Shown: positions 25,083-34,615, counted from the stretch's first letter. The stretch is DNA of 51,707 bases from Prevotella sp. (GCA_016291085.1 JAEEVW010000025.1:1-51707); one strand, 5' to 3'. A program made the numbers and translations. The notes: a model not told the origin generated them from the sequence alone.

Positions 25083-25752
25083 TAAAAGTCTTATCTTCTG
25101 TAAATGCTTTCTTGTTGAAACGGTAGAGCGATGCACCGCGTTTCGACGTCTTCTTGTCGATGAGGTCAGTCTTCTCGATGAAGTCCATCTCCTTGATGCG
25201 CTTGCGGAAGTTGCGCTTGTCGAGCTCTTCACCATTCACAGCCTCGTAGAGTCGCTGCAGCTGGGTGAGCGTAAACAAATCGGGCAACAGTTCGAAGCCT
25301 ACGGGGTCAGTCTTCATCTTCTGCTTCATCAGTTTGCGGGCCTTCACAATCATTTTGTTGTGGTCGGAATACATCTGCGGAATGTCCTCGATGTTGACCC
25401 ATTCCACGCCATGTTGTTTGCGCTGGCGCTCGCTGTAGTCCTTGACATTGATGAGTGCATAGTATGCCACCGACACCACACGTTCACCCGGGTCGCGGTC
25501 GAGATTGCCGAAGGCTCCCACCTGTCGCATAAAGATGTTGCGAAGGCCAGTGAGTTCGCGCAGTGTGCGGTTAGCAGCCTGGTCCAGGCTCTCGTCGCTG
25601 CGTACGAAGCCTCCGTAGAGGCTCCATTCGCCACGACCAGGATCCATATTGCGCTTGCCGATGAGTATCTTGAGCTTGTTGTTATCGAAGCCGAAGATGA
25701 TGCAGTCGACGGACAGCAATACTTTTTGGAATTCGGAATAATACGTTGTCAT
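25075..25752 (-). CDS. araR: NUDIX-type arabinose regulator
   Basis: 225 residues: an N-terminal Nudix domain (residues about 10-140) and a C-terminal winged-helix (LLPDLFTLTQLQRLYEAV, then RNFRKRIKEMDFIEKT). The Nudix box starts correctly (GFVRSDES) but continues RTLREL where an active hydrolase has REUxEE, so hydrolase activity is probably lost. Proteins of this NrtR/AraR type are known to repress arabinose genes in Bacteroides, with L-arabinose as the effector. Position inside the ara operon, 6 bases after the transporter, agrees. Confidence 0.85.
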   Translation of the reverse strand: MTTYYSEFQKVLLSVDCIIFGFDNNKLKILIGKRNMDPGRGEWSLYGGFVRSDESLDQAANRTLRELTGLRNIFMRQVGAFGNLDRDPGERVVSVAYYALINVKDYSERQRKQHGVEWVNIEDIPQMYSDHNKMIVKARKLMKQKMKTDPVGFELLPDLFTLTQLQRLYEAVNGEELDKRNFRKRIKEMDFIEKTDLIDKKTSKRGASLYRFNKKAFTEDKTFKL

Positions 25753-25758
25753 CTTCGT

Positions 25759-27456
25759 TTACCAGAAGTAGATGTAGAATGCTACGGTGATACCCAGGAT
25801 GATAACGGTATGGATGATGTCCCAGTGGTTCCAGCTGGCACGGGTAGCGGCACGCTGCTCGGGAGTAGAAGTGCCGAATACCAGACCCTGGATCTTCTGC
25901 TCGTCGGGAGCCTCTGTGCAGAGTGATACGATAATCACTACCAGGCAGCATACCACAAGCATGACACCACAGAAGAACAGCCAGTTGAAGTCGTAGAACA
26001 CGGCCTTGAACCACGAGTCGGCAGCATCGGTAGCATTGCTGTAGTACACCTTAGCGCCCAGACGGGTCAGACCGATGATGATACCTGAGAGCAAGCCCCA
26101 CATGCCACCCTTGGCAGAAGCGCGCTTCCAGGTTATACCCAACAGGAAGGCGGCAGCGATACCAGGAGCCAGCACAGACTGTACGTCCTGCAAGTAGGTG
26201 TAGAGCACATCTCCTACAGAGCGCATGATGGGAATCCACAGAATACCGAGAATCACGATGACGACGGTAGCAATCTGTCCGATGGTTACCAGACTCTTTT
26301 CAGAGGTATTGGGCTTCAGGCGCTTCCAGAAGTCGATGGTGAACAGCATGGCTGAAGAGTTGAACAGCGAAGCCAGCGACGACATCAGGGCTGCAAGGAT
26401 ACCGCAGACCACGAGGCCCTTCACACCAGCGGGCAGAATCTTTGCCACGAGGGTGGGGAAGGCGGCGTCAGCATTGGGGTTGCCGTTTGCCAGCAGGGGC
26501 AGGAATCCCTCGCCACCAGCTGCCAGATACTTCTGGTGCAGTGCAAAAGCAATCATACCGGGGATAAGGAACAGGAACACTGGCAATAGCTTCAGATAAG
26601 CACCGAAGATGGTACCGCGGCGGGCCTCTTTCTCGTTCTTACCAGACAGCACACGCTGTACGATAAACTGGTCGGTACACCAGTACCAGAAACCAATGAC
26701 AGCCGAGCCTACTAAGGCACCGAGCCAAGGATACTGCGGGTCGCTGTTAGAACGCATGAGGTGAATCATCGTTCCTGTAGCACCATCGTAGCTGGGCTTC
26801 ACGTCGCAGAGGGCCAGCATCTGGTCCCAACTGCCCAGGGCTTTCAAGCCCAGGACGAGGATGATGAGTGAACCTAATAATAAAATAGGTGTCTGCAGCA
26901 CAGAGGTGTAGAGCACGCTCTTCATACCACCGAAGATGGTGTAGGCAGCGGTGATGAGCACCAGACCGATGGCGGCAATCCAGAAGAAGTCGATGCCCCA
27001 GAGTTCCTTGATGCCAAATACCTGCTGGAACACAAGGCCACCGGCATAAACCGTTACGGCCACCTTGGTGAGCACATACGAAATCAGCGAGATGACTGAG
27101 AGAATGGTGCGCGACTCCTTGTTGAAGCGACGCTCCAGGAACTCAGGCATGGTGTAAACCATCGAGCGGGTATAGAACGGCACGAATACCCAACCCAGAA
27201 TCAGGATCATCCAACCCTGAATCTCCCAGTGGGCCATAGCCATACCAGAGGAAGCACCGGCACCAGCCAGTCCGATGAGGTGCTCGGAACCGATGTTCGA
27301 GGCGAAGATTGATGCACCGATGGCAATCCACGTTGCGTCTTTACCACCCAGGAAATAGTCTGCCGAGTTGTCGTTTTTCTGTGAGACAACCCATACCACA
27401 ATGCCAATCAGCGCAAGGCAGAATACGCCAATGACAATCCAGTCTAATAATGCCAT
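25759..27456 (-). CDS. Sodium:solute symporter, probable arabinose transporter
   Basis: 565 residues with about 14 membrane helices, beginning with LLDWIVIGVFCLALIGIVVW and containing the SSS-family signature region NIGSEHLIGLAGAGASSGMA and the helix GFWYWCTDQFIVQRVL. The family carries sugars or vitamins with Na+ across the inner membrane. Between galM and araR, the substrate is most likely L-arabinose. Confidence 0.9.
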   Translation of the reverse strand: MALLDWIVIGVFCLALIGIVVWVVSQKNDNSADYFLGGKDATWIAIGASIFASNIGSEHLIGLAGAGASSGMAMAHWEIQGWMILILGWVFVPFYTRSMVYTMPEFLERRFNKESRTILSVISLISYVLTKVAVTVYAGGLVFQQVFGIKELWGIDFFWIAAIGLVLITAAYTIFGGMKSVLYTSVLQTPILLLGSLIILVLGLKALGSWDQMLALCDVKPSYDGATGTMIHLMRSNSDPQYPWLGALVGSAVIGFWYWCTDQFIVQRVLSGKNEKEARRGTIFGAYLKLLPVFLFLIPGMIAFALHQKYLAAGGEGFLPLLANGNPNADAAFPTLVAKILPAGVKGLVVCGILAALMSSLASLFNSSAMLFTIDFWKRLKPNTSEKSLVTIGQIATVVIVILGILWIPIMRSVGDVLYTYLQDVQSVLAPGIAAAFLLGITWKRASAKGGMWGLLSGIIIGLTRLGAKVYYSNATDAADSWFKAVFYDFNWLFFCGVMLVVCCLVVIIVSLCTEAPDEQKIQGLVFGTSTPEQRAATRASWNHWDIIHTVIILGITVAFYIYFW

Positions 27457-27460
27457 GATA

Positions 27461-27489
27461 ATTTACTATTTTACAATTTACTATTTACT
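27461..27489. repeat. ATTTACT array between galM and the transporter gene
   Basis: ATTTACT (27461), an 8-nt variant ATTTTACA, then two more ATTTACT units (27476, 27483). The array fills most of the 28-base gap and reaches into the last codons of galM. Confidence 0.6.
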
Positions 27490-28663
27490 TTACCGAGAAC
27501 TTATAGGCAGCGTGGCTATAGTAAGGCTTCTCGGGAGTCACCACGGGGCTGGCCCATTCGGGATGGTTGGGCGAGTCGGGATACTTCTGGCTCTCGAGAC
27601 AGATGCTTACATGCTGAGGATACTTCTTGCCAAGCTTGCGAACCACGTTCTCCTCGCCACCGACACCCTGGAAGTTACCGCTGTAGACCTGTACGCCAGG
27701 CTCGTTGGTGAACATCTCCATGAAGATGCCAGTCTTGGGGCTATAGAGCGAAGCACAAACCTGTGTGTCGTCGCCATTGGTGTTCAGACACCAGTTGTGG
27801 TCGTAACCATGAGCGTTCTTAATCTGATAGTACTCTGACTTGATGGAGTCACCCACAGCGTGCGGCGTGCGGAAGTCCATAGGCGTGCCTTCAACGGGCA
27901 GAATTTTGCCAGTGGGCATATAGCTCTCGTCGCTCTCGGTGAAGTTGTCGGCATTCACAAAGAGTACCTGGTCGTAGGCTGCATTCTCCAGATCACCACT
28001 CAGATTATAGTAGTTGTGGTTGGTCTGGTTGATGATGGTCGGTTTGTCGGTGGTAGCTTCCCAGACGATGTCGAGCACGTTGTCGGCAGTTACCTTATAG
28101 GTGGTTGTAGCCACTACGTTGCCAGGGAATCCGTTCTCACCGTCGGCAGCATTGATCTGCAACTTAATCAGCGAGTCATTCACTTCGACGACATCATACA
28201 CTTGGTTCATCCAACCTGTGGCACCACCGCCATGCAGACAGTGGTCGCGACCGTCGTGCTTGTCGTTCTGACGTAGCTGGTAAGTTGAGTCGTTCAACGT
28301 GAACTTACCCATGTTGATACGGTTGGCATAACGGCCTACAGAGGAACCGTAATCGGTGGGAGTGTTCAGCGTGTCGGCATACTGGGCAATGTTGTCGAAG
28401 CCCAGCACTACGTCGGTGGGATTGCCATCCTTGTCGGGAACCACGAGCGAAACCACGCGTCCGCCATAGTTGGTGATGCACACCTCCATGCCGTTCGCAT
28501 TCTTCAGCGTGTACAGCTTTACGGGTTTCTCATTGATGGTGGTGTCGAACTTGGCGGCATCCAAACCAGACGCCGTCAGTACCTTCTGTTCGCCAGAAGC
28601 ACATGCTGTCAACAGGGCTGTTGCCACTGCCATTCCAGCCAATACGAATGTTGATTTTTTCAT
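27485..28663 (-). CDS. galM: Aldose 1-epimerase, exported lipoprotein
   Basis: Interconverts alpha and beta forms of aldoses, here probably arabinose before uptake. 392 residues; the start MKKSTFVLAGMAVATALLTA followed by Cys is a lipoprotein signal. Family motifs: NYGGRVVSLVVPDKDG, SVGRYANRI, HCLHGGGATGW, NQTNHNYYNLSGD, and the late GVQVYSGNF. First gene of the ara operon. The exported location is usual for Bacteroidetes GalM proteins encoded in sugar loci. Confidence 0.93.
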   Translation of the reverse strand: MKKSTFVLAGMAVATALLTACASGEQKVLTASGLDAAKFDTTINEKPVKLYTLKNANGMEVCITNYGGRVVSLVVPDKDGNPTDVVLGFDNIAQYADTLNTPTDYGSSVGRYANRINMGKFTLNDSTYQLRQNDKHDGRDHCLHGGGATGWMNQVYDVVEVNDSLIKLQINAADGENGFPGNVVATTTYKVTADNVLDIVWEATTDKPTIINQTNHNYYNLSGDLENAAYDQVLFVNADNFTESDESYMPTGKILPVEGTPMDFRTPHAVGDSIKSEYYQIKNAHGYDHNWCLNTNGDDTQVCASLYSPKTGIFMEMFTNEPGVQVYSGNFQGVGGEENVVRKLGKKYPQHVSICLESQKYPDSPNHPEWASPVVTPEKPYYSHAAYKFSVK

Positions 28664-28683
28664 TAGATGAATAGTTTTTTAGG

Positions 28684-28709
28684 TTACACTTATTTGAATT
28701 TGGGTGTAA
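28684..28709. promoter_or_regulatory. Inverted repeat upstream of the ara operon, possible operator
   Basis: TTACAC (28684-28689) and GTGTAA (28704-28709) are inverse arms 21 bases before the galM start, overlapping a weak -7-like TAATTTTA on the minus strand. Position suits an AraR operator; this is inference from location only. Confidence 0.35.
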
Positions 28710-28741
28710 AATTACTACTTTATTTCCATATGACAATAAAA

Positions 28742-28769
28742 AACACCGGGAATTTTCATTCTCGGTGTT
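28742..28769 (-). terminator. Terminator of the tsaB-rseP operon
   Basis: AACACCGGGA (28742-28751) and TCTCGGTGTT (28760-28769) pair with one G-U, and a T-run follows in the minus direction. It lies 27 bases after the rseP stop. Confidence 0.8.
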
Positions 28770-28795
28770 ATTTTTACACTTTTTTAAGAGTTTTA

Positions 28796-30166
28796 CTACA
28801 TATATCCCAGCCAGCGAAGGATATCGTTGAGGTTTGCGAAGACCATGAGGAGGATGAGAATGCCAAAACCGACGTATTCCGCCTTGATCATGAAATTCTC
28901 AGATGGCTTGCGACGGGTAATCATTTCGTAGAGCAGGAAGAGCACATGTCCGCCGTCGAGGGCAGGAATGGGCAGAATGTTCATGAAGGCGAGGATGATG
29001 CTGAGAAAAGCTGTCATCTTCCAGAACATATACCAGTCCCACATGGGCGGGAAGAGGCTTCCGATGGCTCCGAAACCGCCCAGTGACTTGGCACCCTCAG
29101 CAGAGAAGACATACTTCATGTCGTCGACATAAGATGCCAGCACGTGCCAGCCGTACTTGATGCCGGCAGGGATGCTCTCGAGGAATCCGTATTCGGTGGT
29201 AACGGGATTGTATATATCAGCAATGCTCTTGATGATGAAGCCCAACTTGAGGTCGGGAGTAAGGATGACAGATGTGGTATCGCAACGCGTGTCGTTACCG
29301 AAAACAATGCTTACCGTGCGGGCTTTCAGTGAATCGGCCTGAGACTTTGCCGTAAGCAGCATGTCGTGACGACGGCCTAGCTGGTCAACAAACTCGTTGT
29401 AGGAGTCGATGGGAGCACCATTGAGCGCGAGGATTTTGTCGCCTTTCTGTAATCCGATACCAGTAGCAGGTGAGCCAGGCAGAATGCTGTCGACCTGGGC
29501 AGGGAGCAATGGACGAACGAACGAGGGATCAGCCTTGAGCATGCCCAACAGGTTGAGGTTCCCAGGCAGTGTGATGCTCATGGGCTTGCCATCGCGGATA
29601 ATATCTACACGATGGGCCTCGGAGATGTCGCGATAGAGGTCGGCAGAGAAATCCTTGAAGGTTTTCAAATCGGTACCGACCAAGATGTCACCATCCTGAA
29701 AACCATACGACTTGGCTTCCTGGTTGAACTTCATACCCAGCGTCATATCCTTGACGGGAATGTAGGTGTCGCCCCACCAGAAGAGAATCTGGGAATAGAT
29801 GAAGAGGGCGAGCAGGAAATTGACCAGTACACCGCCAATCATGATCAGCAGACGCTGCCAGGCGGGTTTGGTGCGGAATTCCCAAGGCTGTGCGGGCTGT
29901 TTCATCTGTTCGGTATCGAAACTCTCGTCGATCATACCGGAAATTTTGCAATAGCCGCCCAAGGGTATCCAGCCTACACCATACTCCGTATCGCTGTTCT
30001 TGGGTTTAAACTTGAAAAGGCTGAATTTCCAGTCAAAAAAAAGATAGAACTTCTCGACACGGACGCCGAAAAGTTTTGAGAAGAAGAAGTGACCACCCTC
30101 GTGGAGCAATACCAGCAGGGAAATGGCCAGCATGAACTGTAATACTCTAATTAAAAATACTTCCAT
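28796..30166 (-). CDS. rseP: Site-2 membrane protease
   Basis: Intramembrane zinc protease that cuts anti-sigma factors and leftover signal peptides. 456 residues: the zinc motif HEGGH at 22-26 in the first helix, a PDZ domain (QKGDKILALNGAPI), and the second active-site segment NILPIPALDGGHV. It is the last gene of a six-gene operon. It could act on the anti-sigma-like membrane protein at 18716, but this is inference. Confidence 0.93.
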   Translation of the reverse strand: MEVFLIRVLQFMLAISLLVLLHEGGHFFFSKLFGVRVEKFYLFFDWKFSLFKFKPKNSDTEYGVGWIPLGGYCKISGMIDESFDTEQMKQPAQPWEFRTKPAWQRLLIMIGGVLVNFLLALFIYSQILFWWGDTYIPVKDMTLGMKFNQEAKSYGFQDGDILVGTDLKTFKDFSADLYRDISEAHRVDIIRDGKPMSITLPGNLNLLGMLKADPSFVRPLLPAQVDSILPGSPATGIGLQKGDKILALNGAPIDSYNEFVDQLGRRHDMLLTAKSQADSLKARTVSIVFGNDTRCDTTSVILTPDLKLGFIIKSIADIYNPVTTEYGFLESIPAGIKYGWHVLASYVDDMKYVFSAEGAKSLGGFGAIGSLFPPMWDWYMFWKMTAFLSIILAFMNILPIPALDGGHVLFLLYEMITRRKPSENFMIKAEYVGFGILILLMVFANLNDILRWLGYM

Positions 30167-30181
30167 TATAATACTATATTC

Positions 30182-31342
30182 TTATTTGTTCATTAATTCT
30201 GTGGCAATACGACGGGCCTCGGCGTCGGAGGCAATATAGGTGTCGTAGCTGGGATTCTTGTCGAACGTGGCACGTTGCATGGTCTCGGCAATGATGTCGG
30301 CCATCTGGAGGAATCCGCACTTGTCGTCGAGGAATCCCCGATTAACGATTTCGTTGGCTGCATTCACGATGCAAGGCATGTTACCCCCACGGTCGATGGC
30401 TTCGAATGCCAGTGCCAGACAACGGAACTTCTTTAGGTCGGGCTCGAAGAACTCCAGTTTCTGTGAGGTGAAGAGGTTGAGACGGTCACCACTGAGCGAC
30501 AGTCGCTGGGGAAACGAGAAGGCATACTGGATGGGCAGTCGCATATCGGGAACGCCCAGCTGGGCCTTCACGGCACCATCGTGGAACTGTACGGCACTAT
30601 GGACAATGCTTTGCGGATGTACCAATACCTGAATCTGACGGGCATCGACGCCAAAGAGCCACTTGGCCTCGATGACCTCGAAACCCTTGTTCATCATGGT
30701 GGCAGAGTCGATGGTAATCTTGGCACCCATATCCCACGTGGGATGGCGCAGGGCATCGGCCTTGGTGACAGTGCCCAGTTCGTCGATACTCTTCAGACGG
30801 AACGGGCCACCCGATGCTGTCAGGAGAATCTTTTCTATGGGGTTGTCGTCTTCACCCACCAGACTCTGGAAAATGGCAGAGTGCTCGCTGTCGACAGGTA
30901 GGATAGGGGTGTGGTACTCCTGTGCCAGTTGCAGGATAAGTTCACCGGCAACTACCAGCGTCTCCTTGTTGGCCAGCGCAATGGCCTTACGGGCCTTGAT
31001 GGCATGGATGGTAGGCGAGAGTCCGGCAAAGCCTACCATAGCCGTCAATACCATGTCGATAGGGCCGGCCTCCACAATTTCGTCGAGGGCTTGCTTGCCG
31101 GCATAGACCTTCACGTCGGGCAGGTCGCTCATCAGCTGCTTCAATTCGTCCAACCGCTGTTCGTTGGCTATGACGATGGCAGCAGGTTTGAACTGGTGAG
31201 CCTGCTCTGCCAGCAGTTCTATCTTGTTGTTGGCAGTCAGACAGTATACCTCGTACATGTCGCTATGCTCCTTGATGACCTCAAGAGCCTGTGTGCCTAT
31301 TGACCCCGTAGAGCCTAATATGGCTATTTGTTTTTTTCTCAT
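30182..31342 (-). CDS. dxr: 1-deoxy-D-xylulose 5-phosphate reductoisomerase
   Basis: Second step of the MEP isoprenoid pathway. 386 residues; NADPH motif ILGSTGSIGTQAL at residues 8-20, then ALANKETLVVAGE, LPVDSEHSAIFQ, and TASGGPFR and the metal-site region MMNKGFEVIEAKWLF. Its start overlaps the rimM stop by 4 bases. The target of fosmidomycin. Confidence 0.96.
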   Translation of the reverse strand: MRKKQIAILGSTGSIGTQALEVIKEHSDMYEVYCLTANNKIELLAEQAHQFKPAAIVIANEQRLDELKQLMSDLPDVKVYAGKQALDEIVEAGPIDMVLTAMVGFAGLSPTIHAIKARKAIALANKETLVVAGELILQLAQEYHTPILPVDSEHSAIFQSLVGEDDNPIEKILLTASGGPFRLKSIDELGTVTKADALRHPTWDMGAKITIDSATMMNKGFEVIEAKWLFGVDARQIQVLVHPQSIVHSAVQFHDGAVKAQLGVPDMRLPIQYAFSFPQRLSLSGDRLNLFTSQKLEFFEPDLKKFRCLALAFEAIDRGGNMPCIVNAANEIVNRGFLDDKCGFLQMADIIAETMQRATFDKNPSYDTYIASDAEARRIATELMNK

Positions 31343-31848
31343 ATTTCAAGTAATCCTGTGGGGATAGTCATTTTTATTTGTCGCTGTCCTGTGTCGATGT
31401 CTTCTATCAGCTCGTCGCTGGCAGGAATCAGGGTGCCGTCTTCCAGTTCGAATAGGATGTTCTGGGTGGTGTCGTCGATGGAGGCAATAGTACCGATGAC
31501 CGAACCATCGGAAACGCTGATGATTTCGAAGCCTACGAGGCTTGCTAATGAAAGTGTCTCGTCGGCCTCTTCGGCTAACGCACGGGGAAAGTAGACATCG
31601 CATCCCGTCAGTTCCTGGGCACGCTGCTGTGTGTCGACGTCGCAGAACTTAACTAGGCAGACGCTGTCGTTGCGGAAGCGGTACTCTTCCATGAAGAAGG
31701 GTACTAGGATGCCGTCAATATCGAGTACAAGATATTCGGCATCTACGCTGTCGAAGATGTCGTCAGTAAACTGGAACGACACTTCGCCTTTGACACCGTG
31801 AGCCTTACCTAATCGGCCTATCTTGTAAACGTCTTCTTGCTTGATCAT
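31339..31848 (-). CDS. rimM: 16S rRNA processing protein
   Basis: Assists maturation of the 30S head domain. 169 residues with the RimM N-terminal barrel (YKIGRLGKAHGVKGEVSFQF) and the C-terminal PRC barrel (VGFEIISVSDGSVIGTI, LIPASDELIEDID). Coupled to dxr by an ATGA overlap. Confidence 0.93.
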   Translation of the reverse strand: MIKQEDVYKIGRLGKAHGVKGEVSFQFTDDIFDSVDAEYLVLDIDGILVPFFMEEYRFRNDSVCLVKFCDVDTQQRAQELTGCDVYFPRALAEEADETLSLASLVGFEIISVSDGSVIGTIASIDDTTQNILFELEDGTLIPASDELIEDIDTGQRQIKMTIPTGLLEI

Positions 31849-31849
31849 T

Positions 31850-31891
31850 GTTTCTAGTTGCTCCAGTTATACTAGTCATACACTAGTGTTA
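31850..31891. repeat. Short 9-nt-phased ACTAGT array between murA and rimM
   Basis: CTAGT/CCAGT/CTAGT/ACTAGT cores recur about every 9 nt through this gap. It has the same layout as the 7-nt arrays elsewhere but a different unit and length. Confidence 0.5.
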
Positions 31892-33199
31892 CTAGTTTAT
31901 TCTCTCTATTTTTGCGCCCAGTGCATTCAGGCGGGACTCGATATTCTCGTAACCGCGGTCTATCTGTTCGATGTTGCTAATGATGCTTGTGCCGTTGGCG
32001 CACATAGCGGCAATGAGTAGGGCGATACCTGCACGGATATCGGGACTGGACATACGGCTGGCGCGAAGCTTTATTTTACGGTCGTGACCTACAACGACGG
32101 CACGATGGGGGTCGCAGAGGATAATCTGTGCTCCCATGTCGATGAGACGGTCGACGAAGAACAAACGACTCTCGAACATCTTCTGGTGGAATAGCACGGA
32201 ACCACGTGCCTGTGTGGCAACCACGATGAGTACGCTGAGCAAGTCGGGAGTCAGTCCTGGCCAAGGTGCATCAGCCAACGTCATGATGGTGCCGTCGATG
32301 AACGAATCGACCACATAGTGTTTCTGTTGTGGGATGAACAGGTCGTCGCCTTCGACTTCAATCTTGACGCCCAAACGGCGGAAAGCATCAGGTATGATAC
32401 CCAGATTATCGAGTGAGCAGTCCTTGATGCGTACCCCGTTGCCACACATGGCGGCCATTCCGATGAACGAGCCCACCTCAATCATGTCGGGTAACAATCG
32501 GTGCTCAGTGCCGTGAAGCAGTTTTACACCTTTGATAGTCAATAGGTTACTGCCAATACCGCTGATGTCTGCTCCCATGTGGTTGAGCATGTGGCAGAGC
32601 TGTTGGATATAGGGTTCGCAGGCAGCATTATAGATGGTGGTAGTACCATCGGCAAGAACGGCGGCCATAATGATATTGGCCGTTCCTGTAACGGAAGCTT
32701 CATCGAGTAGCATGTATGAGCCTTTCAACCGTTTCGCCCCGATTTCGTATACTTCGCGGTTGTCCAGCTGGTGGAACTTGGCGCCCAGCTTCTGGAAACC
32801 TAAGAAGTGGGTGTCCAGACGGCGTCGCCCGATTTTGTCGCCACCGGGCTTGGCGATAATGGCCTTGCTCATGCGTGCCAGCAACGGACCAATCATCAAT
32901 ACGGAGCCACGCAACTGGGAACATCTCTCAACAAACTTGTCGCTCTCAAGGAATTCCATGTTCAGCTGGTTAGCTTGGAAGGTAAATATGCCGGAATTTC
33001 CAGGAAAAACCTTCACCCCGACATCCTTCAACAGCAGAATGAGGTTGTTGACGTCGCGGATATTGGGAATGTTGCTGATGGTAACGGGCTCGCTGGTTAG
33101 CAGGGTGGCACAAATCACCTGAAGCGCTTCGTTCTTGGCACCTTGGGGAGTAATCGTGCCACTAAGCAGGTGTCCGCCTTCTATCTTGAAAGTTGCCAT
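31892..33199 (-). CDS. murA: UDP-N-acetylglucosamine 1-carboxyvinyltransferase
   Basis: First committed step of peptidoglycan synthesis. 435 residues, with Lys22 in QGAKNEAL and the family motifs RGSVLMIGPLLAR and GADISGIGSN. In the active-site loop the sequence is KPGGDKIGRRRLDTH: Asp121 replaces the Cys that fosfomycin alkylates in E. coli MurA (Cys115). As in mycobacterial and chlamydial enzymes with Asp here, the protein should be insensitive to fosfomycin. It starts at the base following the DUF4290 stop. Confidence 0.95.
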   Translation of the reverse strand: MATFKIEGGHLLSGTITPQGAKNEALQVICATLLTSEPVTISNIPNIRDVNNLILLLKDVGVKVFPGNSGIFTFQANQLNMEFLESDKFVERCSQLRGSVLMIGPLLARMSKAIIAKPGGDKIGRRRLDTHFLGFQKLGAKFHQLDNREVYEIGAKRLKGSYMLLDEASVTGTANIIMAAVLADGTTTIYNAACEPYIQQLCHMLNHMGADISGIGSNLLTIKGVKLLHGTEHRLLPDMIEVGSFIGMAAMCGNGVRIKDCSLDNLGIIPDAFRRLGVKIEVEGDDLFIPQQKHYVVDSFIDGTIMTLADAPWPGLTPDLLSVLIVVATQARGSVLFHQKMFESRLFFVDRLIDMGAQIILCDPHRAVVVGHDRKIKLRASRMSSPDIRAGIALLIAAMCANGTSIISNIEQIDRGYENIESRLNALGAKIERIN

Positions 33200-33808
33200 T
33201 TACTTCTTTTTCTTGTTGCGCTTGCTATCACCAGCCTTGGCGGCCTGCATGTGTTCGAATTCAAACTCGGAAAGGTTGAGTTGGATGATACCATCCGTGA
33301 AACGGGCTAAATCATCAGCAACACGCTCGTCATCCATTGAACCATGTCCCCATGTTGTCAGGTCGCGCTTCATCTGGTTCGCAGTCTGACGTATTAGCTC
33401 GTCGCGTTCAGGACCGTCAGGCATAGCCTTCAATTCTTCGAAGACCTTGGCCATCAGACGTCCATAGTGGCGCTGAAAAGGTATCCCGTCTTTACCAGGC
33501 AAGGGTAGTGGCTGTGGCTTGGTAAGGATTTTCTCAGCATTATCCACATCGAAGGGCCAGTCTATGTCGAGTTGTTTGTGACTCATCAGATATAGATGGT
33601 CCCAAAGGGTCTGTTCGTAGTCTGGACTGGTACGAATCTGTGGATTTTTGTTTTCCATCTGTTCAATGATGGACTGAGCACAGATATTACGTTCTTCCTT
33701 GGTGGGCAGACTGACTGCCAGATCCACCATCTTTTGTATCTCGCGCCCATATTCAGGCATCACCAACTTCTCGCGCTGGGTGTTATAATCTAATCCTTTG
33801 ATATCCAT
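33200..33808 (-). CDS. DUF4290 family protein
   Basis: 202 residues of a Bacteroidetes-specific family: LDYNTQREKLVMPEYGREIQ at the start, DWPFDVDNA and PFQRHYGRLM in the middle, and a Lys-rich end (KRNKKKK). No signal peptide, no membrane helix. Function unknown. Tight location between tsaB and murA suggests a conserved link with growth or wall synthesis. Confidence 0.85.
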   Translation of the reverse strand: MDIKGLDYNTQREKLVMPEYGREIQKMVDLAVSLPTKEERNICAQSIIEQMENKNPQIRTSPDYEQTLWDHLYLMSHKQLDIDWPFDVDNAEKILTKPQPLPLPGKDGIPFQRHYGRLMAKVFEELKAMPDGPERDELIRQTANQMKRDLTTWGHGSMDDERVADDLARFTDGIIQLNLSEFEFEHMQAAKAGDSKRNKKKK

Positions 33809-33851
33809 TTATGTAATTTACAATTTGACGATTTACAATTTACTATTTATT

Positions 33852-34547
33852 TCAGAGTAGTTTCTTGGGTTTGATGGCCACGAAGTCCTTCAGATAGAAG
33901 GGAACAAAGTATGCCACGTCTTCGAACTGCTCGTTGAGGAAACGCTTCTCTGCTAACGGCTGCATCCATTTGGCTATGGGCTCGATACCGTCCATGTAAT
34001 GAGCATTGGGGTGATGGATGATGTCCATACATTTCTTGGCGCCATTGCCAAAGAAATAGATGGGCCGCTCGTCGAGCCACTGCTTGTAGGTGTCAGCTTC
34101 AACAATGTCGGCACTGACGGGACGAACCTCTTTCAGACTGCGGTCGTAAAGAGCAGCGTAAACCTCCATTCTCCGAGCGTCGAGCATGGGGCAGAGCAGA
34201 GCGTTCTCTTCCATCTCCGGATTTCTCAGCAGTACGGGAACACATAGTAGTTCCAGCGTGGGGACAGCCAGTAACTTCAGGTCGCGACCATAGCAGATGC
34301 CTTTGGTCATAGAGACACCGATACGCAGTCCTGTATAAGAACCAGGACCACAGCTGACGGCAACAGCATCGAAGGGAATAGCGTGATTGTCGGTAAACGA
34401 CATTGCCTCGTCAACCATCGTTCCCAACCGCTCGGCACCGGCACCGTGCTCGCCCCGCTCTTGTTGTTCGAAGATGCATTGTCCGTCCTCGGAAACGGCG
34501 ACAGAGCAGACGTTAGTACTTGTTTCTATATGTAATATGCAAGCCAT
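33852..34547 (-). CDS. tsaB: tRNA threonylcarbamoyladenosine synthesis protein
   Basis: Partner of TsaD in making t6A37 on ANN-decoding tRNAs. 231 residues of the ASKHA fold: ILHIETSTNVCSVAVSEDG at the start, AVSCGPGSYTGLRIGVSMTK in the middle and MLDARRMEVYAALYD after it. First gene of the minus-strand operon that ends with rseP. Confidence 0.94.
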   Translation of the reverse strand: MACILHIETSTNVCSVAVSEDGQCIFEQQERGEHGAGAERLGTMVDEAMSFTDNHAIPFDAVAVSCGPGSYTGLRIGVSMTKGICYGRDLKLLAVPTLELLCVPVLLRNPEMEENALLCPMLDARRMEVYAALYDRSLKEVRPVSADIVEADTYKQWLDERPIYFFGNGAKKCMDIIHHPNAHYMDGIEPIAKWMQPLAEKRFLNEQFEDVAYFVPFYLKDFVAIKPKKLL

Positions 34548-34565
34548 ATTTCACTTTTTAAAGTG

Positions 34566-34573
34566 CAAAGGTA
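34566..34573 (-). promoter_or_regulatory. Promoter -7 box of the tsaB operon
   Basis: TACCTTTG on the minus strand, 19 bases before the tsaB ATG; divergent from the yicC promoter. Confidence 0.7.
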
Positions 34574-34615
34574 CGAATTTTTCCTTCAATACTCGCATGT
34601 TTCATAAAAATTTTG

